Counted from the stretch's first letter, positions 34,156 through 43,540 are shown. The stretch is DNA of 64,000 nt from Pseudooceanicola spongiae (GCF_014899185.1 NZ_CP045201.1:852501-916500); one strand, 5' to 3'. Numbers and translations: made by a program. Notes: a model not told the origin generated them from the sequence alone.

Positions 34156-34511
34156 GGGTCATGCTCCTGTGCTCTCTTCCTGGGATGCTGTGGGGGCTGA
34201 ACGGGCAGAGCAAGCCTGATTGCGACAGGTCGTGTCGAATTTGACGGATGCCGCTGGGATTGGCCAAGGGCGGATAGGCTGGCGGCGCGTATTGGCTGAA
34301 ATCCGGGCGATTTTCGGGCTTTGCGCATTAGTTTGCAAATTCAGTGCAGGCCTTTGCATATCTGCGAGGCACGATGGAGGTGCGCAGCTGAGGTCATGAC
34401 GGCGCATCGTCGGGAAATGCAGACTTTCCCAAAGGCGAAAATGACTTACCTTGCGCAGGGCGACCCGAAAGCGGGGTCGGATCACAGCAGATACCAAAGG
34501 CAGGCCGACTG
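34156..34511. other. Divergent intergenic region with TTTGCAAA sites
   Basis: This 356-nt region separates the dehydrogenase and DUF2254 genes. It contains TTTGCAAA at 34332-34339 and a partial copy TTTGCATA 13 nt further on. No gene is supported. Both promoters should be here. Confidence 0.45.
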
Positions 34512-35711
34512 ATGCTCCCATCCCTTTTGCGCAAGATGCACGAATTCTCGCGCCGCCTCGTGATCCGCGTCATGCTGATTGCCTTGCTGGCGGTGCTCTC
34601 GGTGGGCCTGGCAAAGCTCCTGTCCGGTCTGATCCCGGAAGCCTGGGACGGTCTGGTCGGCAAGGATGCTGTCGATCATATCCTGTCGATTATCGCCAAC
34701 TCGATGCTGACGGTCACGACGTTTTCGCTGACGGTGATGGCGGCGGCACATCGCAACGTCAGCTCTCAGTGGACGCCGCGCGCGCACCAGATGCTGTTGC
34801 AGGACACCACGACGCATACGGTTCTGGCGACTTTCGTGGGTGCTTACCTCTATGCTTTGCTGGCGATCATTCTGCGCGATACCGGGATTTTCGTGCATCA
34901 GGGGCTGGCGGTGCTGTTTGGCATGACGATGCTGGTCGTCGCGATGATCGTGATCGCGATCATTCGCTGGATCTCGCATCTTGAGATGCTGGGCAGCCTG
35001 ATCGAGACCTCGCAGAAGATCGAGGATCAGACCGCTGTCGCCTATGAAATGCGGGCCGAGTATCCCGCCCTCGGGGCACGTATACTGGATGTGGCGCAGA
35101 TCCCTGAGAGCGCCTCAAATGTCTATGCGCATCAGACGGGCTATGTGCAGAAGATCTATCAGGATCTCTTGCAGGATGCGGCGAAGGACGCGGAGGCCTG
35201 TATCTGGTTGCTGCACCCGGTGGGCGGCTTCGTCCACAAGGGTCAGATTCTGGCGCGGGTCGACAGGGAGGGAGAGGCGCTGCTGGATACCGTGCGGCGC
35301 AACGTGGCCATCGGCAGTCTGCGCAACTTTGAGCAGGATCCGATCTTTGGCCTGATCTGCCTGTCTGAAATCGCCGTGCGGGCGCTGTCACCTGGGGTCA
35401 ACGATCCGGGCACGGCTGTCGACATGATGCGGCGCATCACCCGCGTGCTGATGGATGTGAACGATCCGTTGAACGGCGCGGATCATGAGATCCTGCACGA
35501 CCGGTTGTTCCTGCCAGAACTGGAGCGCGCCGAGCTGGTCTCGAGGCCTCTTGAGCCGATCCTGCACGATTGGAACCGCCGGCCGGAGATGTTGGAGGCG
35601 ATGCACCAGACCCTCGATGCGCTGTCTGAGCATCACGATCCCGATGTCGCTGGCGCGGCGCGGAAATTGCGGGCCGAGACCTTCGCGGAGCAGATGAACG
35701 TCCCCCAGTAG
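34512..35711 (+). CDS. DUF2254 family membrane protein
   Basis: This 399-aa protein has four hydrophobic segments in its first 160 residues (about 17-40, 60-80, 105-125, 133-157), with the conserved ANSMLTVTTFSLTVMAAAHRNVSSQWTPR stretch between helices. A large soluble C-terminal part (about 170-399) contains HPVGGFVHKGQIL and ALSPGVNDPGTAVDMMRRI, both typical of DUF2254. The function is not established; the fold suggests a membrane protein with a cytoplasmic regulatory domain. It converges on the CNNM/CBS gene with only 35 nt between the stops. Confidence 0.85.
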   Translation: MLPSLLRKMHEFSRRLVIRVMLIALLAVLSVGLAKLLSGLIPEAWDGLVGKDAVDHILSIIANSMLTVTTFSLTVMAAAHRNVSSQWTPRAHQMLLQDTTTHTVLATFVGAYLYALLAIILRDTGIFVHQGLAVLFGMTMLVVAMIVIAIIRWISHLEMLGSLIETSQKIEDQTAVAYEMRAEYPALGARILDVAQIPESASNVYAHQTGYVQKIYQDLLQDAAKDAEACIWLLHPVGGFVHKGQILARVDREGEALLDTVRRNVAIGSLRNFEQDPIFGLICLSEIAVRALSPGVNDPGTAVDMMRRITRVLMDVNDPLNGADHEILHDRLFLPELERAELVSRPLEPILHDWNRRPEMLEAMHQTLDALSEHHDPDVAGAARKLRAETFAEQMNVPQ

Positions 35712-35746
35712 AGCGTTGTTTTAAAATGATCTGCTGGGGGAGTGGG

Positions 35747-37087
35747 TTACTCTGTGGCGTCCATCAGGGGACGGATCTTGAGGCGTGTCAGACGGTTGTC
35801 CTTGCGCGCCGAGACTTCAAAACGGAAGCCGTGGAAGGCGAAGACCTGGCCGACTGTCGGGATCATCTGCGCCTCGTGGATGACCAGTCCGGCGATCGTG
35901 TTGGCCTCTTCATCGGGCAGTGACCATTCCATCGCCCGGTTGAGGTCACGGATCGTCATGGCGCCATCGACAAGGTAGTTGCCATCCTCGCCCGGGCGCA
36001 CGACGTGATCGGCACCGGCGGGGTCGAATTCATCGGTGATCTCGCCGACGATCTCCTCAAGGATATCCTCAAGCGTCAGAAGACCTTGCAGCGAGCCGTA
36101 TTCGTCAACCACCAGCGCGAAGTGGGTGCGCATGTGCAGAAACTGGCGCATCTGTTCGTCGAGCGTGGTGGTTTCGGGGACGAAGTAGGGCTTCATCATC
36201 ACATCCGTCACCTTGAACTTGTCGAGCGCATTGGCGACGCTGCCGCCTTCGGTGCCCAGCTTGTAGATGGCGCGCAGCAGGTCCTTGGTGTGCAGGATGC
36301 CGATGATATTCTCGGGCTCGTTGCGGTAAACGGGCAGCCGGGTGTGGTTGGATTTCATGCATTGCGACAGGATATCGGCAGGGGCATCGGTGGCGTTGAT
36401 CATCTCGATCTGGCTCCGATGCAGCATGATTTCCTCGACAGCACGGTCACTTAGGTCGAGCGCGCCGAGGATGCGATCACGGTCTTCCTTTTCGACCACG
36501 CCCTCGGAGTGACCCAGTTGCAGGGCACCGGCGATCTCTTCGCGCACGGCGAGGATCTGGCTGTCGGGGTCGGCGCGCACGCCAAACAGACGCAGCACCA
36601 GACGCACCAGCAGACGCACCGCACTGACCACCGGAGAGGCGATGGCGATGATGAAGGCGATGGGGGCGGCGACGCGGGCGGCGGCAACCTCGGCATTGGT
36701 GATGGCGTAGGTTTTCGGCAGCACCTCGGCGAAGATCAGCACCAGAAGCGTCATCACCAGCGTCGCCAGCGCCACGCCGCCATCGCCGAAAACGCCGGTG
36801 AACAGCGAGGTCGCGAGCGAGGTGGCGAGGATGTTCACCATGTTGTTGCCCAGCAGCACGGAGCCGATAAGCCGTTCATTATCCTCGGTTATTTTCAACG
36901 CTTTTTCGGCGCCGCGGCTGCCTTTGTCGGCAATGCTGCGCAGTTTGCCGCGCGAGGCGGCTGTCAGGGCGGTTTCCGAGCCGGAGAAAAAGGCCGAGAA
37001 GACAAGCAGCAACAGAATGCCGCCTGCGGTAAGCCAGAATGTACTGTCCATTGTTCCTGTTTCGACAAGAGCTGTCGCGCTGTCCAT
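35747..37087 (-). CDS. CNNM/CorC-type CBS-domain membrane protein
   Basis: This 446-aa protein has an N-terminal DUF21/CNNM membrane domain (three to four helices, about residues 15-185, with FFSGSETALTAASRGKL). Then come two CBS domains (about 215-335) and a C-terminal CorC/HlyC domain. The family is annotated as hemolysin-like but is now linked to magnesium export or magnesium transport support. The ATG at 37087 follows a good GAGGAA site. The upstream xerD-aroKB neighbourhood is a common alphaproteobacterial arrangement. A TCGGTAT array lies about 115 nt upstream of the start, possibly in the promoter. Confidence 0.9.
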   Translation of the reverse strand: MDSATALVETGTMDSTFWLTAGGILLLLVFSAFFSGSETALTAASRGKLRSIADKGSRGAEKALKITEDNERLIGSVLLGNNMVNILATSLATSLFTGVFGDGGVALATLVMTLLVLIFAEVLPKTYAITNAEVAAARVAAPIAFIIAIASPVVSAVRLLVRLVLRLFGVRADPDSQILAVREEIAGALQLGHSEGVVEKEDRDRILGALDLSDRAVEEIMLHRSQIEMINATDAPADILSQCMKSNHTRLPVYRNEPENIIGILHTKDLLRAIYKLGTEGGSVANALDKFKVTDVMMKPYFVPETTTLDEQMRQFLHMRTHFALVVDEYGSLQGLLTLEDILEEIVGEITDEFDPAGADHVVRPGEDGNYLVDGAMTIRDLNRAMEWSLPDEEANTIAGLVIHEAQMIPTVGQVFAFHGFRFEVSARKDNRLTRLKIRPLMDATE

Positions 37088-37202
37088 GAGAGTTCCTCTT
37101 CTTTGAAGGAGTTATGGGCATGGCGACGCCATGGTTCAAGTGGTGGTGCGGGGTGCGGCGGGCAGAGGCGCGCACAAAGGCGATTTCGCGAAAATCGGGC
37201 TG

Positions 37203-37242
37203 TCGGTATCTGGTCGGTATCGCGTCGGTATCCGGGCGGTGC
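37203..37242 (+). repeat. Phased TCGGTAT array, copy 2
   Basis: TCGGTAT occurs at 37203, 37214 and 37225 with exact 11-bp spacing, and a degenerate fourth unit GCGGTGC at 37236. The flank GCGAAAATCGGGCTG also resembles that of copy 1 at 19918. It lies between xerD and the CNNM/CBS gene, reading away from the latter's start. Confidence 0.65.
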
Positions 37243-37264
37243 GCCCAGAAGGGGCGCCGCGGTC

Positions 37265-38206
37265 TCAGGCGGGCTTGCGGTTGAGGGGATGGTGATCCTC
37301 GACGAGGTCGCGCAGGCGCTCCTCGACGACATGGGTGTAGATCTCGGTGGTGGCGAGGTCGGCGTGGCCGAGCAGTGTCTGGATGGCGCGCAGGTCCGCG
37401 CCGTTCTCCAGCAGATGCGTCGCGAAGGCATGGCGCAGACGGTGCGGTGTCACCTTGTCCGGCGCGATCCCGGCGGCGACGGCCATTTCCTTGATCAGCA
37501 GATAGAAGCGGTGCCGCGTCAGGTGGCCTTCCTTGGAGCGCGAGGCAAACAGGAAGCGCGAGGTCGGCTTGCCCTGAAGCTTGGCCAGCGCCTCGTCTTC
37601 GTCGCGCACACTCAGCCAGGCCTGCATCGCGTCTTTGGCATGATCGGAGAGCGGCACGAGGCGTTCCTTGTCGCCCTTGCCCTTGATCAGCAGCATGTCG
37701 GGCGCGCCGCGCACGGCGGCGACGGGCAGGGTGACCAGCTCGCTCACCCGCATCCCGGTGGCATAGAGCAGCTCCATCAGGCAGGTGTTGCGCAGGTGGT
37801 CGCGTGAGGAACGCCCCTGACTGCGCGCGGCGTCCAGCAGGGCGTCGACCTCGGACACCGAGAGGGTCTTGGGCAGGCTGCGGGCGCGGCCGGGGCCACG
37901 GATCTGGATCGCCGGATTGTCGGCGCGCCAGCCTTCTTCAAACGCGAAGCGGTAAAGCTGGCGGATGGAGGACAGACGCCGCGCCCGGGTGGCCTTGGAA
38001 AAGCCCTGCGCTTCGCAGTGGATCAGGTAGCCCTCGACCCCCGCGCGGTCGAGCGTCTGCCAACTGAGGCCGCGTGCGCCGAGCCAGTCCTGCGCGTCCT
38101 TGAGGTCGCGGCCATAGGCCAGCAGGGTGTTGCGCGCGGCCCCGGCCTCGGCGGCCTGTGCATCGAGGAAGGCGGAAATCCAGCGGTGATCGGGAGTGCC
38201 GGTCAT
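37265..38206 (-). CDS. xerD: Tyrosine recombinase XerD
   Basis: This 313-aa recombinase resolves chromosome dimers at dif with XerC and FtsK. The N-terminal SAM-like domain (about residues 5-90) is followed by the catalytic domain. All active-site residues are visible: Arg in ATGMRVSEL, Lys in the IKGKGDKERLVPL turn, His-x-x-Arg in TPHRLRHAFATH, His in LGHADLATT and the nucleophile Tyr in TTEIYTHV. The length is exactly that of Xer proteins, and the housekeeping neighbours (aroK, aroB) argue against a phage integrase. XerD is preferred over XerC from the neighbourhood. Confidence 0.92.
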   Translation of the reverse strand: MTGTPDHRWISAFLDAQAAEAGAARNTLLAYGRDLKDAQDWLGARGLSWQTLDRAGVEGYLIHCEAQGFSKATRARRLSSIRQLYRFAFEEGWRADNPAIQIRGPGRARSLPKTLSVSEVDALLDAARSQGRSSRDHLRNTCLMELLYATGMRVSELVTLPVAAVRGAPDMLLIKGKGDKERLVPLSDHAKDAMQAWLSVRDEDEALAKLQGKPTSRFLFASRSKEGHLTRHRFYLLIKEMAVAAGIAPDKVTPHRLRHAFATHLLENGADLRAIQTLLGHADLATTEIYTHVVEERLRDLVEDHHPLNRKPA

Positions 38207-38212
38207 GCTGCC

Positions 38213-39910
38213 TCAGCCCCGCCGTTCCAGCAGTAGCAGCTGCAGGGCGGCGCGGCGCGCGGTATCTTCAAGCCCAACGGCGCGGAAGGTGGCGAGGGCG
38301 TCGCCGGCATCCTTCATCTCGCCCGTCATGGCAGAGGCATAGAGGCGCATGGCACCAAGGATCGCCTCGCCCAACTGGCCGTTGTCGAGCTGACTTTGCA
38401 AACGTTGCGGCGGCCGGGCCGAGTTTGCAAACCCGGCGGCGACGATACGCGAGGCGGCGTTATAGGGCGGCGCACGGTCGGGGCGACCGGCGGCGAGGGC
38501 GATCAGGAAGGCCTCGGTGGTGTCGCGGGGGCTGAGGCCGCGCACGTTCGCCTCATACCCCGGGCCCAGCAGGGTCGCGGTGAAGGCGATGCGGCCCGCA
38601 GCCCCGGGAGCATCGGCATAGGCGGCCAGCGCCGGACCGTAGAGGCGGGCGAAGGGCTCTTCGAGCTGCGCGGCGACCATGGCCTGCCAGACATCGGGCA
38701 GCGCGGCGAGGACGGCGGCGCGATCGACGGGGTCGGCATTGATGGCGTTGTCGAAGCTCTGCACCGCCTCAACCCGGTCCCAGATCCCGCCGGAGGCCGA
38801 GGGGCGGCCATTTGTATAGACACCCAGCAGGTGATTTTCGGGCAGCGCACCGGTACGGGCAAGGCGTTCGGCGGCCTCAAGCTCGGCCTTCCAGCCGGTC
38901 AGGCCGCGCAGGTCCGACACGGCATAGGCGCGCGGCAGGGAGGCGGTGGAGAGCGGCTCGCCAATCGCCTCGGCCATGCGGAAAGAGAGCGGCGTGATGG
39001 TGGAGGGCGGCGGCAGGCGCACGGCATCCTCGTCCATATCGACGTTGAGAAAACGGGTCAGCAGGCGTTCCTCGGCCGGATCAAAGGCCCCGAGGGCGCG
39101 GGTGGTGTCGAGGATCAGCGCGGCGGTGTCCCACTGGCTTTCGCGCGCCAGACAGAAGATGCGGGCGGCCTGACCGGGGGCCAGACGCGGATCGGCAACC
39201 ATCTGCTGGCAGGCCTCGGTCTCGGTCCCTGCGAGCAGCGACAGGTCGAACCAGCTGGCAAAGAGCGCGGGCGTGCGACTGGGGCCAGCACGCTCGATCA
39301 GGGCGAGGGCGGGGTCGACGGCGCCGAGATCGAGCAGCTTGGCAAGGCGCGCCAGCAACATCAGATCCTGATCGCTGGTGTCGGAGGGGGGCTCTCCCTC
39401 GGCCAGCAGCAGGGTGTAGAGCAGGGATTGCATCGCAGGCAGCTCGCTGACGTCGAGGCCGCGGATCAGGCGGATGACATCCGCGCTGCGCGAGGCCTGC
39501 CAGAGCGTCGTCGGCAGACCGGTGATCTTGGCGGGCAGCAGACCGACGGCGCCGACCTGCTGGGCATCAAGGGGCTGAGAGCTGACCACGGGAATATCGG
39601 CGCGCTGGCTGACGGGCGGCTCATCGCGGGTCATGGGATGCGGGTGCGCAGAGGACGCCGGGCGTTGCGCGGCGATGCTGCGCGCGGTGTTGGGCATCGT
39701 GCCGGAGAGCGGACCTGTGGCGGGCAGGCTGTTGAGCCAGTCGATGGCCGACATCGGGCCATGGCTCGAGCGGGCACGCGTGGTTTCGTTGAACGATGTG
39801 GGCTCGGCAAGGAGCGCGCCGCCGAGAGGGACGCAGACCAGCGCCGCCCAGAGGCCGAGGCGCGAGGCCCGGCCCACAGCGCGAAGGGTCAGGCCCCTGT
39901 GAGTGACCAT
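38213..39910 (-). CDS. Large exported protein of unknown function
   Basis: This 565-aa protein has a signal-like N-terminus (LGLWAALVCVPLGGALLAEP, about residues 15-34), a Pro/Ser-rich stretch to about 110, and then a long helical body resembling a repeat solenoid, with Leu/Ala-rich helix pairs but no clear TPR consensus. It is likely periplasmic. No enzymatic motif was found. It lies between a 49-aa membrane protein (4-nt gap) and xerD (6-nt gap), so all three form one operon. The ATG at 39910 is chosen because it follows the small gene's stop; an ATG at 39925 would overlap it. Confidence 0.75.
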   Translation of the reverse strand: MVTHRGLTLRAVGRASRLGLWAALVCVPLGGALLAEPTSFNETTRARSSHGPMSAIDWLNSLPATGPLSGTMPNTARSIAAQRPASSAHPHPMTRDEPPVSQRADIPVVSSQPLDAQQVGAVGLLPAKITGLPTTLWQASRSADVIRLIRGLDVSELPAMQSLLYTLLLAEGEPPSDTSDQDLMLLARLAKLLDLGAVDPALALIERAGPSRTPALFASWFDLSLLAGTETEACQQMVADPRLAPGQAARIFCLARESQWDTAALILDTTRALGAFDPAEERLLTRFLNVDMDEDAVRLPPPSTITPLSFRMAEAIGEPLSTASLPRAYAVSDLRGLTGWKAELEAAERLARTGALPENHLLGVYTNGRPSASGGIWDRVEAVQSFDNAINADPVDRAAVLAALPDVWQAMVAAQLEEPFARLYGPALAAYADAPGAAGRIAFTATLLGPGYEANVRGLSPRDTTEAFLIALAAGRPDRAPPYNAASRIVAAGFANSARPPQRLQSQLDNGQLGEAILGAMRLYASAMTGEMKDAGDALATFRAVGLEDTARRAALQLLLLERRG

Positions 39911-39914
39911 CCTG

Positions 39915-40064
39915 TCATTGAACATCCAGCACCACAGGCGTTCGCATCTCTTGCACGGGAGGCGAAAAGTCCGCGCCAAGCCATGGTCCGACGTAGGCGT
40001 AGGCCACGAGGGCGATTCCCCCGAGGATAGCCAGATAAACCAGCCACTTGATAATGCGCAGCAT
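39915..40064 (-). CDS. 49-aa membrane protein upstream of the exported protein
   Basis: This short gene reads MLRIIKWLVYLAILGGIALV, one hydrophobic helix of about 20 residues, then a short periplasm-like tail ending VVLDVQ. It starts about 120 nt from the divergent aroK gene and stops 4 nt before the large exported protein, so it is the first gene of the operon that continues to xerD. The protein-like composition and position support a real gene. The function is unknown; it may anchor or assist the exported neighbour. Confidence 0.65.
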   Translation of the reverse strand: MLRIIKWLVYLAILGGIALVAYAYVGPWLGADFSPPVQEMRTPVVLDVQ

Positions 40065-40186
40065 AAAGATATTGCCCCATTCGTTTGTCCAATGGCCGAA
40101 CTTATAACTGGCCTTTTTCGCAAGATCACGTCATTCAGGCCGGAAATCCGTTAAAAGGCAGGGCAGCGCCGACAGGCGCAATCGTG

Positions 40187-40732
40187 ATGAGCTGGAAACT
40201 GAATAAAACTGTCGTCATGGTCGGCATGATGGGGGCGGGGAAAACCGCCGTAGGCAAGGCGCTGGCGCAGGTGCTGGACGTTGGCTTTCGCGATTCGGAC
40301 GCCGAGATCGAGCTGGCTGCAAATATGAGCATCGCCGAGATCTTCGGCCGTGACGGAGAGAGCTTTTTCCGCGATCGCGAATCGCAGGTCATCGCGCGGA
40401 TGCTGGAGGAGGAGCCCTGCGTCCTCTCGACCGGCGGCGGCGCTTTCATGAGCCCGGCGAACCGCAAGCTGATTTCGGAACGGGGCGTGTCGCTCTGGCT
40501 GAATGTCGATCTCGATCTGCTGTGGAGCCGGGTGAAGCACCGGGACTCACGCCCCTTGCTGAAGACGCCGAACCCGCGCGCGACGCTGCGCGGGCTGTAT
40601 GAGACGCGGATGCCGATCTACGCCGAAGCCGACCTCGAAGTGCGGGCCGAGCCGCGCTACAGCGTGTCGGACATGGCGCGTCATGTGGTCACGGCGCTGG
40701 CACAGCGTCCGGATGTACTGGAGGCTGTATGA
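40187..40732 (+). CDS. aroK: Shikimate kinase
   Basis: This 181-aa enzyme phosphorylates shikimate at O3 with ATP in aromatic amino-acid synthesis. Walker A is VGMMGAGKTAVGK; the substrate site has FRDSDAEIEL and the Gly-rich LSTGGGAFMSP. The lid carries the conserved Arg in KHRDSRPLL. The size is normal. The ATG at 40187 (or an adjacent GTG at 40184) is chosen because it begins the family's N-terminus; the longer frame upstream includes intergenic sequence. The stop overlaps the aroB start (ATGA), so the two steps are translated together. Confidence 0.96.
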   Translation: MSWKLNKTVVMVGMMGAGKTAVGKALAQVLDVGFRDSDAEIELAANMSIAEIFGRDGESFFRDRESQVIARMLEEEPCVLSTGGGAFMSPANRKLISERGVSLWLNVDLDLLWSRVKHRDSRPLLKTPNPRATLRGLYETRMPIYAEADLEVRAEPRYSVSDMARHVVTALAQRPDVLEAV

Positions 40733-41853
40733 TGCGGCATTTGCAGGAAAAATTGCGGGTTGAGCTGGGCGAGCGCGCCTATGATATCCTGATCGGGCCG
40801 GGCCTGCTGGCCGAAGCCGGGGGCCATATCGCGCCCTTGCTACGGCGCAAGAGGGTCGCCGTGCTGACGGATGAAACCGTGGCGGGACTGCACCTTGAAA
40901 CGCTGAAAGACGGTCTGGCCTCGGCGGGGATCGAGATGGTCTCGCTGGCGCTGCCTGCGGGGGAAGCCACCAAGAGCTGGCCACATTTCACCCGTGCGGT
41001 GGAATGGCTTCTGGATCAGAAAGTTGAGCGAAACGATGTGGTTGTGGCCCTCGGTGGAGGTGTCATTGGCGACCTCGCGGGATTTGCGGCCTCGGTTCTG
41101 CGGCGCGGCGTGCGTTTCGTGCAGATCCCGACCAGCCTGCTGGCGCAGGTCGACAGTTCTGTCGGCGGCAAGACCGGGATCAACGCACCCCAGGGTAAGA
41201 ACCTGATCGGCGCATTTCATCAGCCGAGCCTCGTTCTGGCCGATACCTCTGTGCTGGGAACGCTGAAACCGCGTGATTTCCTCGCGGGTTACGGCGAGGT
41301 CGTAAAGTATGGCATGCTCGGCGACGCGGCCTTTTTCGACTGGCTTGAGCGGATGGGCCCGGCACTTGCGGCCGGCGATATGGCGGCCCGTGTCGCCGCC
41401 GTCAAACGCAGCTGCCAGATGAAGGCCGAGATCGTGGTGCGTGACGAGACCGAGCAGGGCGATCGCGCGCGGCTCAACCTCGGGCACACGTTCGGCCATG
41501 CTCTGGAGGCTGCGACGGGGTATTCCGACCGGCTGCTGCATGGCGAAGGTGTGGCGATCGGCTGTGCTCTGGCGTTTGAGCTGTCGTCGAAGCTGGGCCT
41601 CTGTGCGCAGGAAGATCCCAGCCGCGTGCGGGCGCATCTGAAACAGATGGGCATGAAGGTTGACCTCAGCGATATTGCTGGCGATCTGCCGGATGCCGAT
41701 GGGCTGCTGGCGCTGATGGGGCAGGACAAGAAGGTCGTCGATGGCCAGCTGCGCTTTATCCTGGCCCGTGGCATCGGCGAGGCCTTCGTCACCTCCGACG
41801 TGCCGGGGTCCGTGGTGCGCGACCTGCTGCAAGAGGCGCTGCGCGCCCGCTGA
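40729..41853 (+). CDS. aroB: 3-Dehydroquinate synthase
   Basis: This 374-aa NAD- and zinc-dependent enzyme converts DAHP to 3-dehydroquinate. Characteristic blocks are VALGGGVIGDLAGFAAS, QIPTSLLAQVDSSVGGKTGI, GKNLIGAFHQP, AGYGEVVKYGML and NLGHTFGHALEAATG (metal-binding His). The length is normal. The start overlaps the aroK stop. A second ATG directly follows the first, and either could be used. With xerD and the CNNM gene nearby this is a well-conserved alphaproteobacterial neighbourhood. Confidence 0.97.
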   Translation: MMRHLQEKLRVELGERAYDILIGPGLLAEAGGHIAPLLRRKRVAVLTDETVAGLHLETLKDGLASAGIEMVSLALPAGEATKSWPHFTRAVEWLLDQKVERNDVVVALGGGVIGDLAGFAASVLRRGVRFVQIPTSLLAQVDSSVGGKTGINAPQGKNLIGAFHQPSLVLADTSVLGTLKPRDFLAGYGEVVKYGMLGDAAFFDWLERMGPALAAGDMAARVAAVKRSCQMKAEIVVRDETEQGDRARLNLGHTFGHALEAATGYSDRLLHGEGVAIGCALAFELSSKLGLCAQEDPSRVRAHLKQMGMKVDLSDIAGDLPDADGLLALMGQDKKVVDGQLRFILARGIGEAFVTSDVPGSVVRDLLQEALRAR

Positions 41854-42032
41854 GGCCTTGCATTCCGACCCGCAAGGGGGTGTTGTCACGGTGTCATCAT
41901 GCCGGGGCCGTGCCGCTCTCTCCCTGATCTGTACGCGCTTCTGGCCGGACGCAGCGACCGCTTGGCCCTGGACTTTGGGTTAAGGCTTTGCATGAGGAGT
42001 GTAGGGTAAGGTCAGGATATATTGGAGGAAAG

Positions 42033-43025
42033 ATGTTCAAAGCTTTGCTGGTGGAGAAGGACGAGGGCGGCACTGTCACCGCCGCTGTGAAAGAGCTGAG
42101 CGAGGCGGATCTGCCGCATGGCGAGGTGCTGGTCGCGGTCGATTATTCGACGGTGAACTACAAGGACGGTCTGTGCCTGTCGCCTAATGGCGGCGGTTTG
42201 GTGCGTCATTATCCGCATGTGCCGGGCATCGATTTTGCTGGCACCGTCGAAGAGAGCAGCGATGATCGCTACGCCAAAGGCGATAAGGTCGTGCTGACCG
42301 GCTGGCGCGTTGGCGAGGCGCATTGGGGCGGCTATTCCCAGAAAGCGCGCGTCAAGGCCGACTGGCTTGTGCCGCTGCCAGAGGGGCTGAGCACGCGGGA
42401 CGCGATGGCTGTCGGCACGGCTGGCTTTACCGCGATGCTGGCTGTCATGGCGCTGGAAGATCATGGGCTAACTCCCGAGAAAGGCGAGGTTCTGGTGACC
42501 GGTGCCGCGGGTGGCGTCGGGTCTGTCGCGACCGCGATCCTCGGGCATCTGGGTTATCAGGTGGCGGCCGTCACCGGGCGGCCGGAGACGGCTGAGTATC
42601 TGACGGCGCTCGGCGCGACGCGGATTGTCGCGCGCGGCGATCTGAACGAGACGGTCAAGCGTCCGCTGGAATCCGAAACCTGGGCGGGCTGCGTCGATGC
42701 GGTTGGCGGAGACATGCTGGCGCGCGTCCTCGGGCAGATGAAATATGGCGGATCGGTTGCGGCTGTCGGGCTGGCTGGCGGCGCGAAGCTGCCGACCTCC
42801 GTGGTGCCGTTTCTGTTGCGCGGTGTGAACCTGCTGGGCATCGACAGCGTTTTGCAGCCCTTTGCAAACCGTCAGCGCGCTTGGGCACGGGTGGCGCGTG
42901 ATCTGCCGATGGATAAGCTGTCGGCGATGATCCAGCCGGCGGTCCTTTCGGATCTGCCGAGGCTCGGCGCGGATATTCTGGCGGGTCAGGTCAAGGGCCG
43001 CGTGCTGGTCGACGTAAACGCGTAA
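42033..43025 (+). CDS. acuI: Acryloyl-CoA reductase AcuI
   Basis: This 330-aa zinc-free medium-chain reductase reduces acryloyl-CoA to propionyl-CoA with NADPH, a step of DMSP, 3-hydroxypropionate and acrylate metabolism. The N-terminus FKALLVEKDEGGTVTAAV matches AcuI/YhdH. The nucleotide-binding fold is VLVTGAAGGVGSVATAILGHLG. The conserved YSTVNYKDGLCL and VPGIDFAGTVEES are seen. An ATG follows GGAGGAAAG. A TTTGCAAA palindrome occurs near the 3' end. A universal-stress gene follows after 18 nt, probably co-transcribed. No DMSP lyase or demethylase is in the window. Confidence 0.9.
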   Translation: MFKALLVEKDEGGTVTAAVKELSEADLPHGEVLVAVDYSTVNYKDGLCLSPNGGGLVRHYPHVPGIDFAGTVEESSDDRYAKGDKVVLTGWRVGEAHWGGYSQKARVKADWLVPLPEGLSTRDAMAVGTAGFTAMLAVMALEDHGLTPEKGEVLVTGAAGGVGSVATAILGHLGYQVAAVTGRPETAEYLTALGATRIVARGDLNETVKRPLESETWAGCVDAVGGDMLARVLGQMKYGGSVAAVGLAGGAKLPTSVVPFLLRGVNLLGIDSVLQPFANRQRAWARVARDLPMDKLSAMIQPAVLSDLPRLGADILAGQVKGRVLVDVNA

Positions 43026-43043
43026 CCGAAGGGAGTGCGCCTG

Positions 43044-43457
43044 ATGTATAGCAAGATCCTCGTGCCTGTTGATCTGGCGCACCCCGACCGCTCATCCAAG
43101 GCGCTGGCGAGTGCCGCCGCCATGGCGCGCAGCTTTGCCGCTCAGGTGATCTGCGTCGGCGTCACCTCGGCGCTTGGTGGCGAGGTTGCCGCCGATCCGC
43201 GAGAGTTTGCAAACAAGCTTTCAGATTTTGCAAAGGGACAGGCGGAGGCGCTTGGTTGTGAGATCTCTGCGCATACGGTGATCAGCCGCGATATGGAGGT
43301 TGAGGTCGACCTTGAGCTGCTGAACGCCATTGAGCAGACCGGAGCCGATCTGATCGTGATGGCCAGCCATGCGCCGAAACTAACGGATCTGCTGTGGCCT
43401 TCGAACGGGGGCCGCGTTGCGAGCCATGCCAAGATTTCGGTCATGCTGGTGCGTTGA
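43044..43457 (+). CDS. Universal stress protein family
   Basis: This 137-aa cytosolic UspA-fold protein begins SKILVPVDLAHPDRSSKAL and ends with DLIVMASHAPKLTDLLWPS and HAKISVMLVR. The final part resembles the ATP-binding GS-rich loop of the family but with a divergent Gly pattern. It may bind nucleotides. It follows acuI by 18 nt. Two TTTGCAAA palindromes (43206 and 43227) lie within the coding sequence, in codons unlike the local preference. Confidence 0.9.
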   Translation: MYSKILVPVDLAHPDRSSKALASAAAMARSFAAQVICVGVTSALGGEVAADPREFANKLSDFAKGQAEALGCEISAHTVISRDMEVEVDLELLNAIEQTGADLIVMASHAPKLTDLLWPSNGGRVASHAKISVMLVR

Positions 43458-43540
43458 ACGAGCCGACTCTGGGGACCAAGTTGCTGAGCTCGCTGCCTTT
43501 TGTGTCGCGCTTTGCAAGAGGCGGGACTCGGTTTTGCAGC

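Noticed and set aside
37265-38206. Tyrosine recombinase considered as a phage integrase
   Set aside because: Length, active site and aroK/aroB neighbourhood fit housekeeping XerD; no attachment repeat is seen.
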